The notes beneath the pieces were generated by a model that saw nothing but the letters and a program-made list of their open reading frames with translations, had not been told where the DNA came from and ran no database searches. A DNA stretch of 64,000 nt, from the NCBI RefSeq assembly GCF_011386835.1, contig NC_088796.1:33621011-33685010 (forward strand). The letters run 5' to 3'. Of this stretch, positions 46,931-57,418 are shown in pieces. The first letter of the stretch is position 1; each line of letters begins with the position of its first letter. The stretch comes from Chrysemys picta bellii. Lineage: Eukaryota; Chordata; Testudines; Emydidae. A program made the position numbers and the translations under genes.

Positions 46931-47342
46931 TAAGAGTGATCTGCCCCTTTAATGGCCTGGGGTAAGGGGGACAAGGAGCAGCCTACCCTACTCCAGGGGA
47001 ATCAACTGACACAGCTGAACAGCAGCTCATGATTGACCCGCACGCTCAGCTGGACAATATAGGAGGGCCCAGCTCTGGGGAGGGAGGAGAACCAGGAGAA
47101 TACTCTTCTGTAATCCAAGCAGGAGGCTGACGGCAAATGGGTCTTGTAGCCCTTCCTCCTCCCTCATCCCCAGGATTGGGGAAGGCCCGGCCCGGTAGCT
47201 ACCAGAGGCCAGAGGGCCCCAGTCTGAACCCTTACCCAGATTGTTGTTTGTATTACTTTTTGAACATTGTTTATTTCTTTGTGGAGATAATAAATAGAGC
47301 CCTGAAGGAAGGGACAGAAACTAAGTTGCGTCTGGGACAGTG
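46931..47342 (+). repeat. LTR-like insertion within the DIRS remnant
   Basis: Starts about TGTAAGAGTGATCTGCCCC and ends GTCTGGGACA. In LTR order it contains a TATA-like 'caatataggaggg' near 47055 and a polyadenylation signal 'gataataaatagag' near 47288. Both neighbours are pieces of one DIRS element in the same orientation, so this looks like a later insertion. No target duplication is clear. Confidence 0.5.
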
Positions 47343-47680
47343 CCATCTTTCTGCTTAATTGATCTGCTAGAACATTGATTTGACCTGGTAAGTGCAATGC
47401 TATGGTGTTGACGTGATTCAGGATGCACCATTCCCACAGCAGCATTGCTTCCTGACAAAGAGTGCGATCTTGCCGCTCCCTGTCCCGCTTTCCCCCTTCC
47501 CTTGTCTGTTTATATAGTACATCACTGTGGAATTGTCCATTACCATCTGAACTGAACGTTTTTATTATTGGAAAAATGACCTTCAGACTATTTATCTTAG
47601 CTCTAAGATTTTTATGTGATCCCATGAATCTTTTGTCAGCCATATCCTGTGTATTTGAAACTGGTTAGGTGAGCACCTCA
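47343..47680 (-). pseudogene. DIRS-type RT/RNase H remnant
   Basis: Minus-strand translation shows 'INSLKVIFPIIKTF', then 'VMDNSTVMYYINRQG' in another frame, then 'LLWEWCILNHVNTIALHLPG' and 'NVLADQLSR'. DIRS RNase H has this order ('INxLELxAVxxALKxF', 'TDNTTxMxYINxQGG', 'LWxWCxxHxI', 'HLPGxxNxxADxLSR'). The segment ends where the LTR-like insert at 46931-47342 begins and is followed by the recombinase remnant at 46380-46880. Frameshifted, dead. Confidence 0.72.
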
Positions 47681-47804
47681 GCCCATTCTGGAAGCATTGG
47701 TTTTCAGATTTGTGGGATTTAGACTTTAAAAAGGGATCCCTTGAAACACATTGTTGGGATTCATCCACCATTGTACGGATTGTAGGATTTGTTGCAAGAG
47801 ACTA

Positions 47805-48195
47805 TTCAAGGTGAAGAGGGCAGTAATAGGGCAAAGGAGGGTTAGTGGGTTACAAATTGATATGATGAATCATATAAAGATACTGGATTATGGCTCATTA
47901 TAACAATCTGTAACCCCCCTAACCTTCCTTTATCATATAACTGCAGAGATGTTAACTGCCCAATTCACCTTGAATGGTATCTTGAAACATATGTTAACTT
48001 TTTATACTAAACAATCTATTTGATCTTGTATTTAGCTGTGACGTTCTGAGTACCTTTCCCAGACCTGAAGAGCTCTGTGTAAACTCAAAAGTGTACATCT
48101 TTCACCAACAGAAGTTAGTCCAATAAAAGATATTATATCACGCATCTGGTCTCTCTAATTGCCTGGGACCAACATGGCTACAACAACACTGCAAA
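47805..48195 (+). mobile_element. Penelope-like element remnant with inverted arms
   Basis: The left part (about 47810-47870: 'ttcaaggtgaagagggcag', 'ggagggttagtgggttac') is mirrored by the right part (about 47910-47985: 'gtaacccccctaaccttcc', 'aactgcccaattcaccttga'). It continues into the tail 'tcaccaacagaagttagtcc', 'aataaaagatat' and 'cctgggaccaacatggctac', a second Penelope tail type in this window. Non-coding. Confidence 0.6.
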
Positions 48196-49390
48196 GTTCA
48201 AGGTCACAAAGTGTCTGGCAGAGCCAAAGACTAAACGCTGATTCCCTGAGTATCAGTCTAGTGACTTAATCACAAGACCAATGTACCTTTCTTGCTGTTA
48301 TCAGTGATTGGACTACAAACCCACATTTGTGAAGGCAGCACCCCCAGCAGTGACAATCATATGGACTGTATCCAATAAATTAGCAAACTGAGCATGTTAG
48401 GCATTAGGGTGCTAAGCACACTAGCAGCTCAGCTACCACAGCAATGACTGCAGTATAAAAACCTAGATGGGATAAGACAGCAGTGACCCTTGCAGTGAGT
48501 GTGTCATTTGAGCCCATCCCATCTTTGTGCATCATTTTTCTGTGTCAGAAGTGAAAGTACTGTTATTTAAATGCTTCCATGATCTGATCTTGAGGCTGTG
48601 TCAGACTAGTTGCTTCTGCAAAGAACAAGTTTTAATATCATGAAAATTCCACATTTTGTCTGGCAAAGCTGTCCATCACAAGGATACATTGCTGCCAATG
48701 ACAGCCATGCTTCATTTTCCATTTTTTTAGAGCAGTCACTAAACTCAGCAGCAGTTGTCCATGCATGTCTATGGCTTCTGTACTAAGCCAGTACTTTGCA
48801 AATGCCATGAAACATCAAGCCATTGCAGATTTTTCCAGCAACAAAATTACAAGGGCTCTTATCAGCTCCAGGCTTGTTGCAGCAGAACTGCACTCTGACT
48901 CTTTCTTTCATCTTTTTTCCCCCACAGGGAATAAGTTATTTAAATGTTAGTGTCCTATTTCTTATAGCAGGCCAGTCTCATCCCAATTCTACACCAATTT
49001 GAACCTTGCTTTCCATTGAAGTTGGTTCTTATTAACTTCTAGTAAGTTTCCAAATAAAAGGATCCTTCTAGTCTCTGCTTAAATGAAGCTATATATGCAG
49101 TAAGCAAACAATGCTCTAAATTTTGTTGTGTTTTAAGATTTCAGCAGTCTGGTCTCTATGTTAACTGATTCCCTCATATCTGAGGCAAGATGTGAGCAAA
49201 ACTAATTAAATTAAAATAGATAAGCTTATTCTGAGGTTTGCCTCAGGTATATCAATATCATGCTTTCAAAGGCTCAAGACAAGACCCTTGTCATTCATAT
49301 CACTCATCTGCAAACAGACACTGGCAAAATATTTCCAATAGCTTGAAAGAATGGAAACAGTAACTTCCAGCTGAGAAAAGCTTAGCCCAG
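48196..49390. other. AT-rich DNA, no gene seen
   Basis: No recognised repeat or exon before the gypsy LTR. Confidence 0.4.
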
Positions 49391-50193
49391 TGTAGTGGCT
49401 TGGAGTGGTTCCTCCTTTAGAGGGAGGCCATTTCGCCTTGCTACGCCACCAAGTGGCTGAGAACTGACCAACAGGGAATTAGCACCAATAACAGTCAGGC
49501 TCAAGCCCTCTGGGTGGGGCTCTGGATGCCTCTGGTGCAGAGGCAGACTGTGGCCCAGCTCCCTGGCTGGGGCAGACTGAAAGCTGACTAGCGCAGGCTG
49601 GCCGTCCTAAGGTGGTAGGCTACCACCCCAGGGGTGGGGTTGGCAACAGGGAGTAGGAGGACCCAGACCCACCCTACTCTACCAGGTCCCAGCCCAGGGC
49701 CTTAACAGTGGTAGGGAATCCCACCACTTGGTCAGTGGGGATCCTGCCGAAATATTGACCATCGTTTCCACAACACAACCGGACTAATGTCTGGTTTCCC
49801 ATGGCTACTTGCTTACCCCTACCTGTTCGTAAGGCTTCGTCGCTCATGGACCCTCAGGTTCCTTGGGGTACTTGGCCACTTGCAGTTCCAGTAACTCCTC
49901 AGGGTACTCAGCAGCTGGCGGTTCCAACATCTCTTTGGAGTATATGCCTGGTGGCAACTCCTCCAGATATTCCTCTAGAGGCAGGGGTTGATACAGGTTC
50001 AGGAGCCGGCAGCAGCATTCAACTCCTTCACTGGCTCTCCCACAACTAAGCTGGATGCCCCGCCTCTTATACTTCCTGTTCCACCCCTATACTTCCAGCA
50101 TGAGGGTTGGGCCTGGCCTGGTTCTGCTCATCAGGGGGCAGAGAGTGGTTTCTCCCAATCAATGTCAGAGGGAGGCCACTCCACCTTGCTACA
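49391..50193 (-). repeat. 3' LTR of the Gmr1-like element
   Basis: On the minus strand it starts TGTAGCAAGGTGGAGTGGCC right after a purine tract (plus 50194-50210 is 'tatccctctcctcaag'), as expected for second-strand priming. It ends AAGCCACTACA. A promoter-like 'gtataagaggcgggg' lies near 50060-50075. Near its 3' end (plus 49418-49452) there is a second, diverged copy of its own first 30 bases. The RNase H frame runs about 60 bases into the LTR. Confidence 0.8.
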
Positions 50194-50610
50194 TATCCCT
50201 CTCCTCAAGTCCAGCTCCTGGTCCCCGGGGCTGGCTGACTCATTTTCTCCCAGGTGTGATAGAAAGTCCACGTTCGTGTTGTCCATACCTGCCTGGTGAT
50301 GGACGGTTAACACGTACAGCTGAAGGTACCAGTGCATCAGTCTGGCATTGATTTCCTTCATTATGCTCAGCCATTTCAGGGGAGTGTAGTCAGTCACTAA
50401 TACAAAGGGGTTGCCCAGAAGATAATACCAGAGAGCATCCACAGCCCGCTTAACCGCGAAAGCCTCTTTTTTGATGACAGAATAATTCTGCTCATGAGAG
50501 AACAGCTTCTTGCTGATATACAGAATGGGGTGCGCCTCCCCATTGATCTCTTGGGAGAGGACAGCCCCAAGTCCCATCTCCGAGGCGTCCGTCTGGATGA
50601 TGGATGAAGT
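50131..50610 (-). pseudogene. RNase H of the Gmr1-like element, best-preserved domain
   Basis: Begins with 'QTDASEMGLGAVLSQ' (first catalytic Asp; the ATG-started frame opens at 50577), then 'NYSVIKKEAFAVKRAVDALW' (Glu) and 'FVLVTDYTPLKWL' (Asp). It continues through 'YVLTVHHQAGMDNTNVDFLS' to a stop at 50131, inside the 3' LTR. All key acidic residues are present and the frame is open over about 155 codons. RNase H removes the RNA strand after reverse transcription. Confidence 0.87.
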
Positions 50611-50659
50611 CAGGGCTGTACAGCACCGGCTCCTGACAGAGGTGAGTCTTAAGGGTCTG

Positions 50660-51425
50660 GAAGACCTCCTTGCACTCAGCAGTCCAGTGTATGTGCTGCA
50701 GACTGTCTTTGGTTAGGAGCTCTGTTGAGGGGCCACAATGGAAGTGAACTGGGGGACAAATTGATAGTAGTAACTGGCTCTCTCAGGAACTGGCGCACTT
50801 GTCGCTTTGTGGTGGGTAGTGGGCAGGCCTGTAAGGCCTGGACATTTCCTATGAGGAGAGTGTACCTGTTCTCGGTCCAGTGTGTATCCAAGGTAGGTTG
50901 TCTCTTGCCACCCAATCCGACACTTCTTGGGGTTGGTGGTTAGGCCTGTGGAATGGCCGCCACCTAGTTGAGATGGTCTTCCCAACGCCGACTGTATGTC
51001 ACCACATCATTGAGGTATGCTGTGGTGTAGGAATTGTGGGGCTGCAGGAGGGGATCCATTGGCCTCTGGAAGGTTGCAGGGGTCCCAGGGAGACTGAAGG
51101 GCATCAAGGTAAACTGGTAAAGCCCGGTTGGTGTGGCAAATGCGGTCTTCTCTCTCAAGCTTGATTCAAGGGGGATTTGCCAGTAGCCCTTTGGGAGATC
51201 AAGGGTGACAATGAAGTGAGCCTCCCACAGGTGGTTGAGTAATTCATCTATCCGGGACATCGGGAACGCATTGAATTTAGAGATAGTGTTGACCCTCCAG
51301 AAGTCAATGCAAAAGCTCAGAGTTACATCGGGTTGTGGCACAATGGTGCTGTGCCACTCACTCTGGGACCTCTCGATGACATCCAGATCTAGCATCGCTT
51401 GCTCTCCTTCTTGATGACTTCCCAC
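50660..51425 (-). pseudogene. Reverse transcriptase of the Gmr1-like element
   Basis: The frame 51425-50964 includes 'FCIDFWRVNTISKFNAFPMS' (gypsy RT usually 'FCVDYRGLN..T..N.YPLP'), 'IVTLDLPKGYWQIPL' (catalytic Asp kept, motif A), 'TPTGLYQFTLMPFSLPGTPA' and 'TTAYLNDVVTYS', where the usual YxDD has become YLND. A frameshift leads to 50985-50713 ('NPKKC', 'TTYLGYTLDREQV') and another frame with 'LPTTKRQVRQFL' (thumb and connection). It follows integrase directly, with about 150 bases between. Confidence 0.87.
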
Positions 51426-51576
51426 ATTTGCCGTGGGAGAAGTTGTGTTGCCTCATAGATTACCACTCCAGGGTCAGTCTGGATGGCATGGTGGAGCAGG
51501 GGTGATCTGGCCAGATAGGGCAGTGAAGGTTTTAGAGAAGGCCTTCAACAGGCTGCAAGTCTGTTTCCGTTGTTCC

Positions 51577-52600
51577 TCAATGAGGGTGTCTCCATGGGTG
51601 TTGTGGTTCCTCACGGCCAGCCGCTGCTGGGATCTGGAGCCCCAGGTCTGGCTCAGGGGGTATGGGGAAATCAATAGATCCTCCCATTCTTGCTGTGGCT
51701 TCAGGAGCTTGACATGATATAGTTGCTTTTTCTTCTGTCAGTTCAGCTGTCAAAATTTCATAAGTTACAGGCCCCACCCGATGGATTACCTCATATGGCC
51801 CCTGCCAGCAGGCCAGGATCTTGGACTTACCAGAAAGTAGCAGGAGCAGGACCCGGTTACCAGGTTCAAAAATCTGAAAATGCACCCCCCAGTTATAGGT
51901 TTGCTCCTCAGCCTCTTGGGTGGCTCAAAGGTTCCCCTTCACCAAAGTCCCGACGTGGGTCAGTGCTCTTGGAGTTGGAAAACATACTGCAGGATTTTCT
52001 GAGCTGGCAATGGCAGTGCTCCCTGATCTCGTGTATCAGGTAGAGCAATCCCCGGGGCTCATGCCTATAGAGTAGCTTGAATGGGGAGAACTTCATGGAG
52101 GACTGAGGCACCTACCAGATGCCAACAGCAGGGGCAGAATCAGCTGGTCCCATCGGCAAAGCTCTCCCACAGGGAATTTGCTCAGCATTTCCTTGAAGGT
52201 CTGATTAAAACACTCAACTAGTCCATCGGTCTGGGGATGAGAGTAATTGTTTGACCCCCAGGAGCCCACACACTTGCCAGCGTAGCCAGGAGGTGAAGTT
52301 GGCATCCTGGTTGATAAGAATCTCCCAGGGTAAGCCCACCTGGGCAAAGACCTTCAGAAGCCCTTCCTCAATGCTTTGGGCCATGATGCTCCATGGTGGA
52401 ATAGCTTCTGGGAACCGAGTGGCATAGTCCAAGATGACCAGGATGTAGAGGAATCCAGCAACGCTCTTTGGGAGGAGTCCCATGAGGTCCATGGTGACCC
52501 ACTTGAAGGGAACCACAACTACCGGCAAGGGAACTAGGGGACCCTCCGTTACCCCCCGCAAGGCCACTGGCTGGCATTCAGGGCATGAGTTACAATAGTT
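51577..52600 (-). pseudogene. Integrase, located upstream of RT
   Basis: Starts with the second half of the zinc-binding domain ('CNSCPECQ', about 52600-52575). The catalytic core follows with 'VTMDLMG' (first Asp), then 'ILINQDANFTS' where 'ILTDQGTNFTS' is usual, so the second catalytic Asp is Asn. After a frameshift, 'HPQTDGLVECFNQTFKEML' supplies the Glu (about 52240-52180). Further pieces are 'FSPFKLLYRHEPRGLL' (52111-51908) and the C-terminal GPY/F module 'ACWQGPYEVIHRVGPVTYEI' (51885-51577 frame). Integrase inserts the cDNA; this copy lacks an intact active site and frame. Confidence 0.85.
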
Positions 52601-53109
52601 CTTGATGTTCTAATTCACCTTGGGGGAAAAAAAACAAAAACCCATGCCAGGACTTGGGCTAGGGTCTTCTTGTGTCCCAGGTGGCTCACAGCGGGGACAT
52701 CGAGAGCCAATTTCAAAATGGCACGGCAATGATATCGGGGCACCACCACCTAGATCCAGGTTTCTTGGGTATGGGGGTACTAGTCAACATGATAGAGACT
52801 GTTGTTCGATAGCTTGAACTGGGGCTACTGGTTTGTTCGTTGGGGATTGGTTACCTCTCCGTTGATCATGACTATCTACTCATATAGCCAGCTTAGTGTG
52901 GTGTTTTCCCTCTGATCCTGGCTAAAGTCAATGCCCAGGCTGGGGCCCCTCTTACCAGTTGGGGAAGTCCGGCCAGTCCCTTCCCAGGATCACAGGGTAA
53001 GCGAGCCTAGGTGCCAGTCCTACCATCATCGGTCACGTCACCCTGCTCATGGTCAGTGGGACCCAGGCACAGGGGTAGGGTTTCACATCACTGGGGATGT
53101 ACTGTAGAC

Positions 53110-53289
53110 AGATCAAATGAGGCTGGGGTCCGCCGGAGGAGCCAACTGTTGGCGTACGAGTGTCTGCCTGCAGTCCGAGTCGACAAGGTCCGGTAGTCCA
53201 CCAACAACTACTAGGATTATAATTTTTGCGGTGGGCTGCTTGGAGGCACAGGACTCCCACGTGCAGACCTGGCCAAAGGTACAGCCTAT
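53110..53289 (-). pseudogene. Retropepsin-like protease remnant
   Basis: Downstream of the zinc knuckle the frame reads 'ILVVVGGLPDLVDSDCRQTL' (53218-53159). In gypsy elements this position holds the aspartic protease active site, usually 'LVDSGCxxTL'. Here the Gly after Asp-Ser is replaced by Asp (LVDSDC, 53170-53187), and the frame ends soon after. Later protease blocks are not legible. Confidence 0.6.
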
Positions 53290-54343
53290 CAGGGAGCATT
53301 CCCGCTGTAGGTGTCTGAAACGGCCACAGGAGAAACAGGGTCCTGATTCTGGACATCCGGGCTGTGTCTCCTGGTGTGGCGGGTATGCAGGGGGGCTTGG
53401 GTTCCAAGGCCTTCTTTCCACGGGGGCCACTCCAGGCTCTCCTCAATGTGTTGGGGTTGCGCGGTACCCCCTTGTCTACCCTGGCTCCTCGGGTGGACCA
53501 GGTGGCGGTCTATGGGCCAAAGTTCTTCTCCAGGCTTGTCAGGGTTGACCAACATCATGGCTTGGATCTCCAGCCTGACTGAGGTCTCGGGGGCCAGGAA
53601 GTCCTACATGAGGGCAGTGGGGTGGTGTCGGAGCACCCAAGCCCTCCCTCAGGGTGGGAAGATGTGGGTGAATTGTTCCAGGGCAATCTGTTCAGCCACC
53701 TCAGCGGCAGAGTGCTGATTGAGCTGGAGCCACCACATGCATGTGTCCTTCAGCTCTTGGGCGACCATCTGCAGTCAGGCATTTGGCGGGTATGCCTTCC
53801 CCCAGAACCGCTGTCAGAACATCTCCAGGGTGATGTCTAGCACATTGAGCACTACAGCCTCTACTGTCCCATAATCCCAGGCCTCATTGGCAGGGAGCCC
53901 ACGGTAGACTGTTTGGGCCATCCCTGTTAAATATGGGGCCATGATGAACGGCTGCTGCTCAGGCGGCCACCAGGAGGCTGAGGTGACCTGCTCGAACGTC
54001 ATAAGGAAAGCCTTGGGGTCATTTTTGGGTCCCATCTTTGCTAACTGTGTGGGCATGGTAGGCACAGCCGGCATCGCCACACTGGTGGGGCTAGGGATGC
54101 TGGAACCGGGCACATCCTCTGGGAAATCTGGAAGTCGGTGCCTATACTCCACCTAGGTGCGCATGGGGCGGTACCAGTGGTGGCAAAGGCAGCCAGGCGG
54201 GCATTTGGAAGCCCTGGCCGTGCCAGAAGAGCACACCCAGCAGCACAGCTAGCAGGTCGCTGGGCACCAGCAGGGGCCCATTGACTGTTCTGCCCTGTTG
54301 TCGGTGGGCCTGCTCCCTCTACACTCCCGCACAAAACTCCCAT
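53290..54343 (-). pseudogene. Gag with SCAN-like capsid segment and zinc knuckle
   Basis: Three successive minus-strand frames. 54343-54041 holds the Pro/Ala-rich N-terminal part. 54152-53814 contains 'DPKAFLMTFEQVTSA', 'PYLTGMAQTVYRGL' and 'YGTVEAVVLNVL', a pattern resembling SCAN domains (Leu/Phe-rich helices with 'APYLTG'-type and 'A..DY..V...IL' blocks). It has been published that SCAN arose from a Gmr1-like gag capsid. 53430-53290 carries a perfect CCHC knuckle, CFSCGRFRHLQREC (53296-53337), for RNA binding. Gag would package the element's RNA. Frame changes show it is broken. Confidence 0.8.
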
Positions 54344-54365
54344 TAGCCACTCCTGTTTGCTAGAT

Positions 54366-55194
54366 TAATACTGTAGGTATTAATCTATAGTAGGTAAAAC
54401 CAGAGAGCAGGAATTGTATAACAGCCCTAACTTTCGTTCACAGCAAATAAAATGCTACTTACTGTACTAATAATTTCAGTATTACCAACTCCAAGAGTTC
54501 AAAAACCATGAATCAGAACCTAAAAAAAATCACGAGGCTGGCCTAAAAATCATGATTTAAAAAAAAAAAAAATCATGTTGCTTCATTTGTCTTCTGGTTT
54601 TAGTACTCCCTGATCACCCCCAGGTCCCTGTATGTGTGAAGGACAGGTTCACAATACAACTTTAAATACATACAAAATGTGCACACACACAGAAAGGCAG
54701 GTCCTGACTTCCCAAGGGAATGGCACTGGGTAGGGTGATGGTGGGGGAGAGGAAAGGTTCCCCCACCCAGCCTCCCACTTCAGCCCCTGCCTATCTGATC
54801 CTGTAGCCTGTCACAGTCCCACTTACCTCTGTAACTCCACTGCACCCCAGCCCTATCCCTCCAGCAGCTACTCCTGCCTCCAGCCACCTGGGCTCTGAGC
54901 TCTATTAATTCCCCCTTCCTGCACTGTGCTGGGGATGACACCTCTGCAAGTGGAAGGCAGTTGACTCTGTTGCTCTGCCCTGCTCAGAAAGTATATGGGC
55001 CCACTAACATTGCAGGCAGCTGCTACAACTACCTGCAGCACAAACAGCATAGGGGCCTCTAGTGGGTGATGGGGAAAACTATAGGCAGCTGTTCTGGGCA
55101 GGAAATGGTTTTCCCATCCCACAAACATTTTTGGGATTTAGATTTTTCCTATTCTACATAAAACTGAAACTTTTTGTAGTTTTATAATGAAAAA
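54366..55194. other. Unclassified DNA, no gene seen
   Basis: No LTR matching 49391-50193 is present, so the gypsy element stops abruptly here. An A run lies near 54558. Confidence 0.45.
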
Positions 55195-55310
55195 TCACAG
55201 ACAGAGAGAGACCCACCTCAGAATAACCAACGGGTCAGTGGCTAGGGTACTCACCTGGTATGTGGGAGATTCAGCTTCAAATACCTGCTCCAATAAATAT
55301 TTAATTAAAA
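55195..55310 (+). repeat. tRNA-derived SINE head
   Basis: 'gggtcagtggctagggtact', 'cacctggtatgtgggagatt' and 'cttcaaatacctgctcc' parallel the tRNA-like heads at 30885-31165, with A-box-like and B-box-like spacing. Confidence 0.45.
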
Positions 55311-56604
55311 CGGACCATTCTGATTTGTGCAGTAATTCATCAGTGTTTTTAGTCTTTGCTATGGTATCATCAGGGGTGATCACGGATACTGGATACAAGT
55401 GAAATAATGAAAACAGAAGATAATAGAGCCTTTCGAAAAGCAATGCTCTTTTGCATAACTTAAGTAGGCAACCTCAGAGGGTGCCATATATATGATGATG
55501 CAAGAATAGCACCAGGATTACTATGGTCATATGTAGGTCAATCCCAAACAGCTTCTCTTCTTCTGTGTAGTGCCTGTACCCTTGTTTCCCAAACCCCCCG
55601 TCCAAAAGGAGGTCCATACAGATGAAAAGCTCTGTAAAAGTTAATTATTTTTATTATATCTGCTCAGTCATGTGCAACTGGTTCCTTTGCGTCTTCTCAC
55701 ATGTGACCCAGGATCCTATACTCCAGTTGCCAGTAAATTATCTTTTGAAACACCAGCGCAGCTGGAACAAAAAAATATGGGGCACATTTTGGCAACTGAG
55801 GGCACCTGCCTCTTGTGGCTGTGCAGAAATGGGGACTTCTGGAGGAGGAAATTATACAGATTGGCAGTTCTGTGGAATGAATGCAGCAAATAAACAAACA
55901 AGCAGTGTATAAGCAATATCTACTACTGTTCCTCCCAGGGCAGAATTTGCAGGTTACTCACCATCCCTACCTGGTTTAGGTCAATGTAATGTTCATAACC
56001 CTGACCTGTAACACAAGAAAAATGCATAAACATTGCCAGGGAGAAACCTAACATTGTGCTGGTGGAAAAAATGTTGTATGCTGTAAAATATGGATATGTG
56101 ACTTAATAGTTTCTCATTGTTCTCAATCCTGTTATTGTTTTCCTTGCTATTTATGTTTCCAAGGCAAAATTCCAAAGGGTGATGGAAAGTGAATGGTAGA
56201 GTGAGATTGTGAAGTACTTTCAGACCCCTGTGGTGATTTTCCAATTATAAGTTTGTTACTCCTATAGGACCTGATTCGGCAACCTTCACTTATGTAATAG
56301 CTCCATTGACTTCCATAAGAATATTCAGGTGAGCAAGGACTAGGAGCATCAGCAGGGCCATCACCACCCAGTCAACATCTAGAGGTCATTGCCTTGGGCT
56401 CTTGTCACTTCTCATACTTTTCTGACTGATGCTCTTGCCACTAAAAATCAAACTTCCTCTGCTCCAGGACCTCATTCTTCCTGCCCACCATGCTCCATTC
56501 TCCCGTCACCCTCAAAACAACTTTTCTTTCTCCCCATTCCTGTCTCCTCTGTCCCTACCATTCATCGTCAGAAGTCCCAATCCCTGTATTTATTTGGTAA
56601 GGTA
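55311..56604. other. AT-rich DNA, no gene seen
   Basis: Several overlapping frames at 55622-55916 on both strands have no exon signals. No repeat recognised. Confidence 0.4.
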
Positions 56605-57418
56605 TTATAAATATATATGCAAAGTACTCCACTTAGGAAGGAACAATCAATTACACACATACAAAATGGGAAATGACTGCCTAGGAAGGAGTACTGCAGA
56701 AAGGGCTCTGGGAGTTATAGGGGATCAACAGTGTAACACTGTTGCAAAAATAGTGAACATCATTCTGGGATGTATTAGCAGGGGTTTTGAAAGCAAGACA
56801 CGAGAAGTAATTCTTTTGCTCTACTCTGCCCTTATAAGGCCTCCGCTGGAGTATTGTGACCAGTTCTGGGAACTGCATTTCAGAAAAAAATGTGGACAAG
56901 CTGGAGAAAATCCAGAGAAGAGCATCAAAAATAATTAAAGGTCTAGAAACATGATCTAGGAGGAAAGATTGAAAAAACTGGGTTTGTTTAGTCTGGAGAA
57001 GAGAAGACTGAGAGGGGTCATGATAATAGTTTTCAAGTACGTGAAAAGTTGTTACAAGGAGGAGGGTGAAAACTTGTTCTTGTTAGCCTCTGAAGTTAGG
57101 ACAAGAGGCAACGGGCTTACGTAGGCTCACCCTTTCAAATTATATGGACAATTAAATAAAACGTTTAGTTGTACAACATGCAGCAAGGGTAGTTTAGGTT
57201 GGACATTAGGAAAAACTTCCTGTCAGGGTAGTTAAGCACTAGGAACAAATTGCCTAGGGAGGTTATAGAATCTCTGTCATTGGAGATTTTTAAGAGCAGG
57301 TTGGACAAACACGTGTCAGGAACGATCTAGTTATTACACAGTCCTGCATTGAATGCAGGGGACTGGACAAGATGACCTCTCAAGGTCCCTTCCAGTCCTA
57401 CACTTCTATGATTCTATA
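56605..57418 (+). mobile_element. CR1 LINE fragment F, 3' part
   Basis: The translation at 56610-56930 gives 'CKVLHLGRNNQLHTYKMGND', 'CLGRSTAERALGVIGD', 'ILGCISRGFESKTREVILLL' and 'YSALIRPPLEYC', the same order as copy D with a deletion after 'GVIGD'. The coding part is then frameshifted, and the 3' region runs through 'agaggggtcatgataatag' and 'ttggacattaggaaaaact' to 'cttctatgattctatatg' at 57418. Dead, 5'-truncated. Confidence 0.9.

Larger units (their letters stand above)
49391..54365 (-). mobile_element. Gmr1-like Ty3/gypsy LTR retrotransposon, 5'-truncated and degenerate
   Basis: On the minus strand the order is gag (54343-53290), protease region (53289-53110), integrase (52600-51577), reverse transcriptase (51425-50660), RNase H (50610-50131) and 3' LTR (50193-49391). 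Ordinary Ty3/gypsy elements place integrase last. Integrase before RT is the arrangement of Ty1/copia and, within Ty3/gypsy, of the Gmr1 group known from fish and other deuterostomes. No LTR is found above 54365, so the 5' LTR and primer-binding site are missing. Frame changes and lost catalytic residues show long inactivity. Composition is more GC-rich than the surroundings. Confidence 0.88.

Noticed and set aside
55622..55916. Overlapping frames of 66-96 codons on both strands
   Set aside because: Mutually exclusive chance frames without exon signals.
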